Part shown: in pieces, positions 11,833 to 24,083 of the stretch
How positions within the stretch are numbered: the stretch's first letter is position 1
Layout: the number at the start of each line of letters is the position of its first letter
Assembly: GCA_020002185.1 (NCBI GenBank)
Contig: CM034541.1
Span: 28,825,328-28,889,327, forward strand
DNA length: 64,000 nucleotides
Source: Paraescarpia echinospica
Lineage: Eukaryota; Annelida; Polychaeta; Sabellida; Siboglinidae
Direction of reading: 5' to 3'
The notes under the pieces: generated by a model
The model's input: only the letters and a program-made list of their open reading frames with translations
Database searches by the model: none
Told to the model about the DNA's origin: nothing
Program-made: the position numbers and the translations under genes

Positions 11833-12632
11833 GAATGAGCACTAGTATTGTGTACCGGTGTCTTTGTTCTAGCAGGTGTTATTACACCTAGAAATGTTTC
11901 GCTTTTTGATAATGTAATCAACAAGATTAATTTTATGAAGTGTCGTATTGTACTAAGAATAAGTTTGTGTTGTGGCTTAACTGTGTTAGGTTGTGTGCAC
12001 ACCTTTCTTTGTTATCTTATTTGGCCCTGAAGTTATTTATTTTTGATGATGCAATCGACAAGATTACCTATGTAAATTCAGCCTCTCGATACTGGTAGTT
12101 TTATTGTACCGAAACTTTATCAAGGTGTATTCGTGTCTATGAACTTGGTGAAATAAGTATTTTTTGATTGTAGGCCTCCCCTGATTGCATACACAGGTTG
12201 ATGTATCCACTGTGCAAGTTGTTATTACTGTAGAACTTAGAATGTATTCACCCATGAATCAACATCATGTAAGAAAATGCAACAAATAAGGGATGATTTT
12301 CAGTAGGCTTGTCCACGGGTAAATTCTTTGATAACATTTATTTTATTTATTAAGAGAAACATATGGTAATGTTGCGTGTTTGTTTCAAACATTTGTTTCC
12401 ATAGCATATACCTAATCTTGTCCATAGATGATAGAATATATACACTATGGTATCTTATTTATATTTCTTATCTACTCTAAGAGTCTTAGACTCTAAGACT
12501 AAGGTAAGTGACATAGATGGTACGTTAGCTATTGATGATATATAAGCTGTTGTAACTGTGTATGCTAAGCTTCAGCAGTGGTAATTTCTCTAATTCCCCC
12601 ACAGAGATAAGAAGGTTCCAGCAGAAACAAAG

Positions 12633-12811
12633 CCTACATCATATGTAATACAAGTTCTATGCCACTGTGGTCTTCCCAACTTGTATGCTGACATGGCTTG
12701 TTGTGACATCTGTGACATCTGTGACACCTGACATCACAAGGTCTGTGTTGGATTAGAGGACCCTGTTGTTCTCCCACAGAAGTGGTCGTGTCCACAATGT
12801 ACACATGTGTG
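12633..12811 (+). pseudogene. PHD-finger-like remnant
   Basis: The plus frame reads CHCGLPNLYADMACCDICD, then a stop, then HHKVCVGL...KWSCPQC. This is the Cys4-His-Cys3 order of a PHD finger. Two lesions stand out: a 9-nt direct duplication (GACATCTGT twice) that repeats DIC, and TGA where PHD fingers usually have the conserved Trp codon before His. It ends at a TGA after CTHV. PHD fingers bind histone tails and are common in invertebrate mobile-element proteins. It belongs to the interior of the long-TIR element. Confidence 0.5.
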
Positions 12812-12870
12812 ATGTTTAGCGGGCATAATGATTTGATGGACTAATAACCGACACGTGTGTCAACGTCAGT

Positions 12871-13074
12871 ATGGTTGGCGTATGTGCTAATTGTCACAAA
12901 GTGGTTTGTATAGAATTTAATCAGGCTTTAGAACGTATGGTTGATGGTGCTGCCATCTCTGGTATGTATTGTCGCGGAGGTATACGCATGTGCCCTCTGG
13001 CGATTAAGGCGTGTAACGTTTTAACTGCCGACGAGTCAGATTTAATTTATTTCATTTGTAGCGTACACCGCTAA
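12871..13074 (+). CDS. Small Cys-rich ORF (67 aa), possible zinc-binding
   Basis: It starts at a true ATG. CANCHKVVC near the N-terminus and later single Cys residues (MYC, MCP, ACN, ICSVH) could bind a metal. No family is recognised. It follows the PHD-like remnant by 60 nt on the same strand and may be a further exon of that gene or an independent small ORF. Length alone does not exclude chance. Confidence 0.3.
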   Translation: MVGVCANCHKVVCIEFNQALERMVDGAAISGMYCRGGIRMCPLAIKACNVLTADESDLIYFICSVHR

Positions 13075-13562
13075 TTCTACGGTTAGGTATGCCAAATTTG
13101 GTATCTGTAGAAATTATTTAACATGACTGGTAATATGGTGACCTGTCAAAGTACTTATGTTGTGGTTATAAAAAGATTATATTATGAACTTATAAAAGTT
13201 GTTTACAGAAATGTAGGTGTGAAAAACACTAGGGTCACACGTAGCGTATGAATAGAGTGCGTGTTTTATTAAAATTATGGATTAATTCATGAGAGTTGGA
13301 ATGTACGATGAATATTGTGGTATCCGGCTCGATACAAGGAATCCAGTGATATTAATTTTGTAAGTAATTCACGTAAGTTAAAGATTGAATGAACACTTAT
13401 ATAGCCATACGTTTAGCTCGCAAAATCTATTTTAAACTCAGCGAGTTGAATGGATTGCTTCGAAGTGTGAATGGTTTCGGGAGCCAGGTTTTGAAGCGAG
13501 TTTAATTTGTATTAAGTGTTGTAATTGGTCAGACTAACTTCCGGCCATCAAGGCTGATTCAA

Positions 13563-14116
13563 ACTATATAAGGGCAGGACGGCCATTCGTGGCCAGACGA
13601 ACATTTGAGCAGAAGAAAGAGTTGCACTCTCGTCTCCAGGAATTGGGCTGAAACGTGTGTCCGCCCAACGCCTGTAGTAAATACTTCTACGATTTCAACA
13701 GTACTGATTAGTTGTGAGACGCTGCACTTCTCACGCGTTGAAGAAGACTGAGCGATATCCGACTGCAAAGTGCAGTTCCGTTTTGACGTGATCTTCGAAT
13801 GCGAGGCCACCACCGTTTCGTCTGCTAGCTGTCATAACACAGACTCCGTGACAGACCTCGACATCGCCGAAGTCGTGACATTGTTTCCGTGTTGTCGCCT
13901 GGTGAATCGCGTGGGATCGACAAAGCAAATCTACCGTTTACTTGATCGCCCGAGTCGCCTGCTTTCATCTATGTGAATTCGTTCGCCGAACGCCGAGCGA
14001 CTTTCGACTTCGTCTTGACATCTCGTCGAACGCAACCGATGGCGATGCGAACGTAGACATTCGCACATCACGAGACATTCTTTGGTTACAGTTCATAGAC
14101 TTACAACGGTACATGT
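13563..14116 (+). promoter_or_regulatory. TATA promoter and GC-richer 5' exon candidate
   Basis: TATATAAGG at about 13,565 is followed by some 550 nt of GC-richer, frame-poor sequence ending at ACATGTAAGTG (donor-like GTAAGT near 14,116). The layout fits a TATA promoter, noncoding first exon and intron, or the leader of an LTR-type element. No terminal TG...CA repeat pair was established. Confidence 0.3.
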
Positions 14117-14611
14117 AAGTGACCAGCTGTTTAAATTGTATCCCATGTAATTTCGTATTTGGATGCATACTCGTTGAGTACAATGTATGGTGTTATAAAT
14201 ATAATGTCATAGCAGAGTAACGGTTGGCCAACTTTCACTGAACCGTTTTTGTTTATTGTTGATGTATTAAATGGGAATGCCAGTTGGCTTCTCGTGCATA
14301 CAAATCTAATGTCACGTTATGTCTCTCATTCACTCCGAATCCTAGTGCACCTGAACCTATAACTTGCTATGTCAAATCGGGTACCGCCAATTTATTAATA
14401 TTTACATCCGATTTTGTGACACTAATGTGTATAATAAGGACATAAGGTTAACCAGCAATTAACTAAACATTCAATATTTGTGTTCCAGTTCATCACATTT
14501 TGTTGTGGAGAAAAGCTGAGGGCTGGACTGTTTCAGACTTTTGAATTGTATATTAATTTTTCAATCATAAATATATAAAATGTTACACTGTTGTTGTTTG
14601 TTTTATATGTA

Positions 14612-14912
14612 TGTGTATATATATATATATACGTAGTAAATATAGTCGGCAGATATGTACTACTGGTATATGATATTACACAACATGCAAGCACACACAC
14701 CACACACGACTGTGTGTTCAATAGATGGAACAGTCCAAACAAAGCTGTCATCGTCCGCCATCTTAATTCCATTCGATCGACGTTCCGCGACGTTCAATCG
14801 CACATGAATATACATTATTGTAGATATTATGACTTTATATTGATGGACATGTTACATTATATCAATAGTTAACTATGTGCGAAGTATCGGTATCATGCGA
14901 AGCACACTGCTC
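14612..14912 (-). repeat. Right terminal inverted repeat, inner part
   Basis: Inverse match to about 11,160-11,465. It is interrupted at GAAGCACAC by the 2A LINE and resumes at 18,653. Confidence 0.7.
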
Positions 14913-17900
14913 TTTGTGTGTCCAGTGTAGGCCCTGGGACGAAGACTCTACATTTCCATTTCAAGTCTTTCTTCTACACTATCTACTATTTTTGTGTGTC
15001 CTTTAGCACATAGCAGTACCATCCATACTGTAGCACTTCCTGACTAACATAAATACTAGGTTTTACACTTACAGGATGTTTTACCTGAGTGTTGTTTTTC
15101 TCATGGTTGTATTTGTAGAGATTAAAAATAGTACGAATGACTGTTATGCAACTTCACATGAAATTCCTGTAAACACATCAGGATCGATTTCTCTCATCAA
15201 GGCATTGTCCATCAACTTGCTGCATAAACCAAGGATGTCCAGAGCAAACCCCAAAAAATTCCCATCATACTTTATGCTATATCTTCTTGTACTGGCAAAC
15301 GACATTGAATTAAATCCCGGCCCCAGAGCACCCATGTACCCATGTGGTGTTTGCCAAAAAACAGTAACTTGGAAACAGAAAGCAATTTGTTGCGACTCCT
15401 GCAATACTTGGTTCCACACGCAATGTGAAAATGTCAGAGACACAATATATGAAACAATGCAAAACACCAACACATCATGGAATTGCCTAAAATGTGGAAT
15501 GCCTAATTTCAGTAGTACCCTTTTCAATTATGACGACATTGAACTTTCTGAAAATATATATCAACACATCTCTCAATCAAATGATGACTCCATTCAACTC
15601 CCTACAACACCAGCAGGGTTAGGACCTCCACTACATACATCATCTCCTTCGAATCAAAGGAAACAGCACAATTACCGTCATACTCCTAATACTAAAAAAC
15701 CATTGAGAATCATCAACCTAAATTGTCAATCACTAAAAAACAAGAAGGCAGAATTCCTTTCACTCATTGATAGCTCCAAACCAGACATAATTATTGGCAC
15801 TGAATCCTGGCTTAGCAATAGCATATTAGATTCTGAATATTTCCCAGATAAATTCAATGTATATAGAAAGGACAGAACAGATGAACAGAGAGGAGGAGGG
15901 GTATTCATTGCAATACATTCTGACCTGCTTAGTGAAGAGGAATTTGAATTAGAGACAGACTGCGAAATCATTTGGGCTAAGATTAGCATAGCTGGTTGTA
16001 AATTACTTCACATATGTGCCTACTACAGACCTGACGTAAATGATGAACACAGCATAGAACAATTTGAAATATCTCTAGGCAGAGTAAATCAAAAGCAACA
16101 CTTATTCATTGCAGGAGATTTTAATTTTCCTGGATGGGACTGGCAGAATGGAATGTTAAAACCAAACTGCCAAAACGTACTACTTCATGATAAATTTCGA
16201 AACATTCTAGATGACCTTGGTCTTATCCAGATTATAGACAAGCCAACAAGGGGAGAAAACACTCTAGACTTAATGATCACAAATAACCCTACCAATGTCA
16301 ACCGAACAGAGATATTACCAGGAATCTCAGATCATGACTGTTGTTACACAGAGCTAGACATAAACCCAATGAAACACAAACAGAAACCTAGAAATATTCC
16401 CCTTTTCAATAAGGCAGATTGGGACAAATTTAGAAAACATATGAAAGATGTAAGCAAAAATCTTCAAAATTGCTATGAACAAAACAGTGCAAACAAGTTG
16501 TGGTGTATGTTTCGGGATAGCATTGTCAAAGGTACTGGGATGTATATACCATCCAGAATGGCTAGATGTAGGGACGGATACCCCTGGATTACACCAACAC
16601 TAAAGAAACTTATGCAAAAAAGGGACAGAATGTACAAATGTCACAAGCACACTCCAAAATACAAACATCTAAAACAAACTATACAGCAACAACTGAGAAC
16701 TGCCTACTGGAACTATGTAAATGAAATTGTCACCTCTACTGAAGATAGTCAACAAAAACAAGGTTATGCTAAGAGATTCTGGACTTACATGAAACACTGC
16801 CGTACAAACCACACAGCGATATCGCCTCTCAAACAAAATGGAATCCTACACTCAAACCCTAAAGCCAAAGCGGAGATACTAAATCAGCAGTTTCAATCAG
16901 TCTTTACAGATGACCCATCTCCCCAAGTAACCAAACTACCCAATCCAACACTACCAGAAATGCCAGAAATAGAAATTACAGAAGCTGGTGTACTAAAACT
17001 CCTACAAAATCTTAAACCGTATAAAGCACAAGGACCAGACAACATCAACCCAAGAATTCTAAAAGAATTGGCTGTTGAAATTGCACCATCGCTAACTTTA
17101 ATCTTTCAGAAGTCATATGCTACAGGAGAAGTCCCCACAGACTGGCTAAAAGCAAATGTCTCACCTATTTTCAAGAATGGTCAAAAATACATAGCTTCAA
17201 ATTATAGGCCCATTTCCCTGACATGCATAGCATCAAAACTAATGGAACATGTCTTGGTTAGTAGTATAATGAAACATGCACATTCACACAACATTCTTTA
17301 TCATCTTCAACATGGCTTTCGCTCCCAAGTATCTTGTGAGACACAGCTTATTCAGTTCATACATGACTTAGTTACCCATATGCAGTCTGGCATGCAAACG
17401 GATGTCATAGTGATGGACTTCTCTAAAGCATTTGATAAGGTCAGCCATAAAAACTGATTTACAAACTCCATCACTATGGCATCCAAGGCAAAACAAATTC
17501 CTGGATTCGATCATTTTTAACAGACAGAACTCAAAGAGTCATAATAGAGGGCGAGGCCTCCTCTGAGGTACCCGTAACATCAGGAGTACCACAAGGCTCT
17601 GTACTTGGCCCTTGTCTATTCCTCTTTTACATAAATGACATCCCAGACAATATTACATCTACAGTTAGACTTTTTGCTGATGACACCATAATGTATATAG
17701 CCCTTAAGCCTAAGACAAATACAGCTGTGCTCCAGGAAGATCTTCACAAACTTGGAAAATGGGCCATAACCTGGAACATGGAATTTAATCTTCAAAAATG
17801 CCATGTCATACCTGTAACAAGAAACAAAACTGTCATTAACAATCAATACATGCTTCACGGTCAAACACTAGAAACTGTTTCACAGGTAAAATATCTTGGT

Positions 17901-18656
17901 ATAACCATAACCTCAGATCTCCGGTGGAATGCCCACATAAATAACATTTGTCTAAAAGCAAATAGATCACTAGGCTTCCTCCGCAGAAATCTCAAAGTTC
18001 CGTCAATTCAAATAAAAACTCAGGCCTATTTCACCTTTGTCAGACCCATCGTGGAGAACAGCTGTACTGTCTGGGATCCATATACCCTTACACAAATAAA
18101 CAAACTAGAAATGATTCAACGCCGTGCAGCCCGATATGTCTTATATCGCCACCACAATACCTCCAGTGTAACAGACATGCTCCAGACATTAGGATGGAGA
18201 TCCTTATCAGACAGAAGAACTGATGCAAAACTATGTATGATGTACAAGATAGCAAATGGCCTAGTGGGTATACCAGCAAACCAATACCTTATTCCTGTAA
18301 ATATAGTCACTAGAAAACAACATTCCTTATCTTACCTTATCCCTCACTCCAGATGCAACTACCACTTGTATTCTTTTTTCCCCAGTACCATTCGACTTTG
18401 GAATTCCCTCCCTCAATATATTGTAAATCAAAACAGCCTGTATGCGTTTAAAAGCAACATCCAGACTTTGCAGTACCCCATGTTTTAGACGTTAACAAGT
18501 TCTTCTGCACGTATTTATGTTTATTTACACGATAATTTGTGTTCTTATATATTGCACTCTAAAAACAAAACAAAAATGTCCTGTTCGCCTGCCATGCCAT
18601 GGCACCGCCTGTATCCTCAGCATGTTGAGGCTAGGCGTGTATTGGAAGAAGAAGAA
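14913..18656 (+). mobile_element. CR1/L2-type LINE with 2A peptide (about 3.7 kb)
   Basis: The element splits the right terminal repeat of the long-TIR transposon, which fixes its ends: ...GAAGCACAC before it and ACACCGAATGG after it, leaving a short ACAC overlap that could be a target duplication. It holds a short leader, one long frame with one break, a 3'UTR and a terminal GAA-rich tail. It is unrelated in sequence to LINE family 1. Confidence 0.88.
15076..18488 (+). pseudogene. LINE polyprotein: leader, 2A, PHD, endonuclease, RT; one frameshift
   Basis: ATG at 15,076. Residues 1-20 are hydrophobic and signal-like (MFYLSVVFLMVVFVE). Residues 76-83 are DIELNPGP, a canonical 2A ribosome-skipping motif (D-V/I-E-x-N-P-G-P), preceded by a hydrophobic stretch. 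A PHD finger (C-x2-C...CCDSC...H-x2-C...C-x2-C) spans about 88-143. The APE endonuclease (about 210-435) has LNCQS, GTESW, AGDFN and SDHD. The RT has [33 protein letters not shown] and FADDT. The frame breaks once, in an A-run near 17,450; RT then continues in the next frame to TAG at 18,488. A 2A would release an 82-residue leader from the catalytic protein. Apart from the one break it looks intact, hence young. Confidence 0.9.
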
Positions 18657-18879
18657 GACACACCGAATGGTAGATGAATTTAAAAATCCGTTCCATCGAC
18701 GTTTCGCGACGTTCTATCGACGATCCATCGCACATGAATATACATTAAAGTAGATATTATGCCTTCATATTTAAGGACACGTCATATTATATCAATATTT
18801 AACTATGTGTGAAATATCAGTCCCAGGCGAAGCATACAACGAGTGGTAAATGTTTTAAAAATTCGTTCCGGGGAATACA
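18653..18879 (-). repeat. Right terminal inverted repeat, outer part
   Basis: Inverse match to 10,957-11,180, ending in GTTCCGGGGAATAC. It lies directly after the tail of the 2A LINE. Confidence 0.7.
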
Positions 18880-19590
18880 GAAAATCCAAAAACCGCGAAA
18901 TACACTCGAAGCCCGCCGGCCAGTCGTGTTTTGCCAGCCAGCCTCCGCTGCCGATCACGTGACCCGGCGCGTGACGTCACCGTGAAACGTCCTAATGCCT
19001 GGATCTTGTTGAATACCTTGTTAAAGAGACGCGTTTGTTCAATCGGGTGTTTGGTTAACTAAATTAAGGGGTATGGGCATTAACACATTAACCTCCATTT
19101 TGAAAGTTACACTAACGTAAAATAAACAAAGTTCTATTCGCGTACAACGAGCATGACTATAAAAGTAGCGCTACCTAGTGGCAATGTAGCCGGAATAGTG
19201 GCGCCATGTAGTGAATATGAATTCAATTATTTGAAACACCTTGTAATACGTTATCGCCGAAAAGGAATTAAAGGGAATGGTATCGAAACCATATTATAAG
19301 CTACTTGTGTTAATCCCATTGGGTAGTTGCTGATGACGTGGCGGGAGTAAATATTGGGTCACAACCAAATGGGACGAACCATGCTGTTATCATGTATATG
19401 TTGCTGCGAAGCCACTGCCAGGTTTTGAAATCATACTTCACACATTTGAATCAATCAACTTATTTCGTAGTCATGTTATTCAGTGTAGTAATAATCTGAA
19501 TCAACGCGGCTACATTTAGTACATCCAATGGCAATACAAACTCACATGCATTTATATATGTAGAGTAACTTCGATATAATGGTGTATCGC
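18880..19590. other. Unassigned intergenic DNA
   Basis: No convincing frame, repeat or RNA gene seen. Confidence 0.5.
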
Positions 19591-19595
19591 TTTGC

Positions 19596-19716
19596 ACGCA
19601 AGCGCGCACGTCCGCCCGCACACATGCGTTTATGCACACGTGCGGGCACACACGCTCGCACGAACACACATACACGCACACGCACACGCACACACACATA
19701 CATACACACACACACA
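19596..19716. repeat. CA/CG-rich dinucleotide microsatellite
   Basis: Imperfect (CA)n with CG and TA interruptions. Frames across it in both directions are low-complexity artefacts. Confidence 0.85.
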
Positions 19717-19772
19717 TTCATGTACAAAAATGGTGCATAATAGCACTCTTGGGATTATGCATTTTATTATTG

Positions 19773-21912
19773 TACGAGTGGCAGTCCAAAAATAAGTTTA
19801 CAAGGCACATGACATCATTAAACGGAGGCTAGACTGGTCGGATTTGATTGCAGAGAAATTATTACCTTTAGTTGGAAACTTTGTCAGGTGGCAGCACTGC
19901 GCACAGAGCTTGTGTGGTGACGGCCATCAGTTAATGATCGACTGGAGCAGTGGTCCAAAGAGGAGATCCGTGCAGTAATTCGTTTTTTGAATGCTAAGCA
20001 TGTGTATGCAGTGGAAATTCATCATCAGCTGGTCGTGCCCGGTGTTTTTAAAAATAGGACTACGTGGAGCGATCATCTTGGAAGTAAAACGTGACCGGCC
20101 ATGATAATTCCGAATAAGGAGAGCTTGGACAGACATAAGAGATATGTGACATTAGGGAAGATTTCCAGGTGACTCGCCCGGTTCTAAAGTCTGCACACCA
20201 CTTTGCCACACTCTGACTACTCATCACTTCGTTCTCTTACACTTCAACCAGCTGAATATGAATTTCCGCTGCAGACACATTCTTAGCATTAAAAAAACCG
20301 AATTACTGCACGGACCTCCTCTTAACAAGATTTAACAAGATTGCCATCCAGAAAATTACTCTGGATGACAGGTGGACAAGGAAGCCTTTTGGCTTATCGA
20401 GAGTCCAATACTTTTTATCTACATGTATCCCGCCTTTTTTAGGTGTGTGTCGATTTTATTTTTAAACATATTCACGCTACTAGCACCAACACAATCAGGA
20501 GATAATCTGTTCCATTCATTTACAGTCCTTTGTGAGAATGAGAACTTTCTTATATCTAATCTACACTGCTCCTTTACTAATGTAGCTTCATGTCCTCTGG
20601 TCCTTCTATCTTTTTTAACTGAGAAAAAAATGTTTCTATCAATATTTTCATAACCATTCAATATTTTAAACACTTCTATGTGATCTCCTCTCAATCTCCT
20701 GGTCTCTAGTGTTGTTAAACCACATTCTTTTAGGCGTATTTCGTAACTAAGATCCCTCAGATTTGGTATCATTTTAGTCGCTCTCCTCTGTACTCTTTCT
20801 AGCATATCTATGTCCTTCTTGCGATATGGCCTCCATGCTTGTATACAATATTCTAAATGAGGCCTCACTATTGTTTTGTACAGCGGTACTATTAATTCTT
20901 TTTTTTTATACGCTATATTTCGCCCAATTAATCCAAGGATTTGATTTCCCTTTGACGCTGCAATTCCGCACTGCTCTGAAACCTTCATATCAGCACTAAT
21001 GGTTAACCCCAAGTCCTTTTCTTTTACAGTAGTACTTAGAACAGTACCCCCCATTTTATATTTTACCTCTTCATCCCATCCCCTGTGTGGAGGCATTTAC
21101 ATTTCCAAAAATTGAACAGCATTTGCCACTTTTCAGACCATTTGATCAACCTATCAAGATCATCTTGTAAATGCTGTCTGTCTCCATCACTTTTAATCCT
21201 TCTAAACACTTTTGTATCATCCGCAAATTTTAACACCTTTGCTTGTTATATCATCGTCCAAATCGTTGATATATATTAAGAATAATATAAGTCCTAGTAC
21301 TGATCCCTGTGGTACCCCACTCAAAATTTCCAGTTTGAAGCCTCCCCATCAACTACTACACGTTGTCTTCTGTCATTCAGCCATTTTTCTATCCAGTTTA
21401 TTATACCATTTCCTATGCCATGGGCCTTTAGCTTAAGGAGTAATCTTTGATGTGGTACTTTGTCGAAAGCTTTTTGAAAATCTAAATAGATGATATCTAC
21501 TGGTGATCCCTCATCTACCCACCTAGTGATGTCTTCCAAAAAACATAACATATTTGTTAAGCATGACCTCGCTTTTAAAAACCCATGTTGAGATGGGTTT
21601 ATCAAGTTATGTTTAACAAGAAAATCCACCATGTGATCTTTAATTAGTCTTTCTAATAATTTGCAAATCACTGATGTTAAACTCACTGGTCTATAGTTCT
21701 CCGACTTGTTTCTCGACAAGGACCACTGCTCCAGTCGAGTCGCCATCTTTAACTGATGGCTGTCACCACACAAGCGCAATACAGTACTGCCACCTGACAC
21801 AAAGTTTCCAACTAAAAGTAATCATTTATCTACAATCAAATTCGACCAGTCTAGCCTACGTTTTAATGACGTTATGTGCCTTGTAAACTTATTTTTTTGA
21901 CTGCCACTCGTA
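19773..21912. mobile_element. Foldback pair of mariner-type 5' ends with nested LINE copy 3
   Basis: TACGAGTGGCAGTCCAAAAA at 19,773 recurs inverted at 21,912. The left arm (+, to about 20,045) and the right arm (-, 21,912 to about 20,155, less the LINE) each continue from the terminal repeat into the N-terminus of a mariner/SETMAR-like transposase. On the right arm it starts MATRLEQWS, and after the LINE it resumes EEVRAVIRFFNAKNVSAAEI. The left arm has LEQWSKEEIRAVIRFLNAKH. That is the N-terminal helix-turn-helix region; the catalytic DDD/E domain is absent. Stops are present. Two 5' ends facing each other suggest a foldback rearrangement or two insertions. Confidence 0.7.
20324..21715 (-). 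mobile_element. CR1-like LINE family 1, copy 3 (5'-truncated RT)
   Basis: It carries the RT and C-terminal domain plus the 3' hairpin and decamer tail, inserted in the right arm of the mariner foldback. The host sequence CCTCCTCTT / GGACCACTG is split, which gives the insertion boundaries. RT motifs [14 protein letters not shown] and [12 protein letters not shown] are visible, but small indels remove parts of the core (the catalytic FADDTK region is out of frame). It is more diverged from copies 1, 2, 4 and 5 than they are from each other, so it is older or a different subfamily. Confidence 0.88.
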
Positions 21913-24083
21913 GTAGTTGTGGTGATGGTGACGTGGCGATAGTAGTGGCTTATGGTGGTATTGTGGAGATGTGGCAGTGGTAGAGGCTTATAGTGGTGGT
22001 GTGATGATGAGGCGGTGGTTGTGGCTTATGGTGTTGGTGTGGTGATGGTGTTGCCGTGCTAATGGTGTTTCTCCCGTCGTTCCTGCAACTTCTCAAAGTC
22101 TGTTAAACGTGCCTTATTAACACATACATACATCGTGTACATTACAGTAAAACTCAACATTTATATACTGCCATATATTCACTGGGTGCTCTACATGGCA
22201 ATTTACGTCACGCTGTTATTCAAAACAATTTAGAAGCAGTCAACCTTAGATGTTTGCCAAACTACATCTACAATGTGGAGAACTTGTGAATTTACAGAAG
22301 AATAATGTAGGCCCGAGTACCATGCAACATTCGAGAGTGTCGCAATCATATTATAAATAAGTATTTAATCGATGTGACCGTTGACGTTGCCTCAACTAAA
22401 CTGGATGCAGTTATCCCTTGGGTGTATGAAAGCGGGATCGTAAACAGATCGCACACACTTTAGATCCCAAATTCGGTAATAACTCGCTGTGGTAACCAGG
22501 CAGTGCCTAGCGTCTAAACTGGGAAAGTTTCATCAACAGTTTTTTTAACGGTGGTCCGAGGCCGTCGATACCTCTCGCCTGTTCAGGCGGCAGCTACTCA
22601 AACCAGTCCCGTCGCAGCGGACAAGAGTGCAGGGTCACGCGTTGCACCTGACTACCGAAGTAGTTTCGCCTTCTGGCAAATGTTTCCAACGATTATTAAA
22701 AAATCAAGAATCTAACTTACACGAGCGATTAATTGTTATATTGGTCGCGTGACACTGCGTTGTTCGACGACTGGACTATTAATTGGTTGTGTAAACGGAC
22801 GTTAGTGCTTATACAATCACGTTTTTAAAAGAGTTGTATTGTTGGTTCGGCGATTCACTATTGTACAATGAGTTTCACCGTACAGACAGTTAGCGACAGG
22901 GCGCTAAACACCTGCAATGTCTGCAGTAATCAAGCGTGCCAAAAAACGTGACGTCTTTGGCAAAAGTTGACAAAAATGCATGACCCAGTATATTGTTGGG
23001 TTTGGTGTTAAACAAGTCCTCGGAAGTGTTAAGAAAGAACAAAAGTACAAGATAAAGCACATGTTCTGAATTAATCAAGCAGGAAATGAACGTGACTGTG
23101 TCACTTGGCTTTTAAATTCTAGAAAATACAGGAAAAAAACACATACGTAATGCAGGGTTTTGGCCTTTATATTTTACTACAGCGCACAATAAACTCGTCG
23201 TTTGGACATCTAGTGTTTATTTGAAATGTAGTACAAATTGGGTGGCCAATCAATCTCCAGTGGCGGGTCGGTTTGTTTTTCTACGGGTGGGTGTAAGTGT
23301 GTTATATTAATGTAGCTTCACCGCGTGTTGGCCTTTATGAGTGACATTGGATGTAATCATCTATTCGGATCAGTCACCACGAATCACTTATGAGTTTCTA
23401 TTAACACGCACACTCGAAACAATCAGTCACGCAACGAACCTGTACAGTTCATTGTACGGTTCATGAACGAATAACCTTGTGCCGGCTGTTTAGTGAAAAA
23501 TATGTCCTCGGCACACGGAAAGTAATTTCCACAAGTACATGTTACTTTAAAAATACGAACTATTATATAGTAATTGAAACTTAACTAACCAACACAAACT
23601 TTTCTGTAGAATTAAAAAAATTGATGTGGCATTAACATTCTATAGCATTTTATATAGTATTCTGCATGTTTCGATTGAATGTATAAGGCTACTTCAGCAT
23701 ATATGGAATTCTATAGAACGTTTTTATAGAATTCTACAGAAATTCAATAGAATGTTATAGCACGTTTTTATATAAAATTTCCGCAAAAAATCATATACTC
23801 TGTATAGCTGTTCTGTAGATTTGTTGTTAAGGGACTGCTCTCAACGAATTATTTGATAAAACAGCGATATTGCATTACCCAAAATTAATATTGCTACTTC
23901 AACTGTGACATGGTGTTGATACAAAGGGTATAGTTAACACTACGCCAACCAGGTTGTTCGAGAAAACTTACCCAGACCAGGAAGATTACAGTAAATCATT
24001 CTAGTTGTCAAACAAGGCGAAGAATATGCCATTGTAAGTTAGAATTGTACAACGGTGAGGACGCAGTAGTTAACTGTCCCGCA
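21913..24083. other. Upstream region of the lectin gene
   Basis: At 21,915-22,060 it holds TGG/GTG-rich simple sequence. At about 23,630-23,780 there is a cluster of TATAGAATTCTATA-like palindromes. No convincing gene was seen. A clear TATA box for the downstream gene was not identified. Confidence 0.5.

Larger units (their letters stand above)
10957..18879. mobile_element. DNA transposon with long (about 0.5 kb) terminal inverted repeats
   Basis: The segment 10,957-11,465 matches, inverted, 14,612-14,912 continued by 18,653-18,879. The outer ends are GTATTCCCCGGAACG and its complement. Each terminal repeat consists of two tandem subrepeats, each carrying the GAACGTCG...GGAACGTCGA block. The right repeat is split by the 2A LINE. 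Without that LINE the unit is about 4.2 kb. Its interior holds a minus-strand SGNH-like exon, a plus-strand PHD-like finger and two TATA-containing promoter-like regions. No transposase was recognised, so the superfamily is unknown. Confidence 0.6.

Noticed and set aside
19460..19832. Several His/Thr or Cys/Val-rich frames
   Set aside because: Translations of an imperfect CA repeat.
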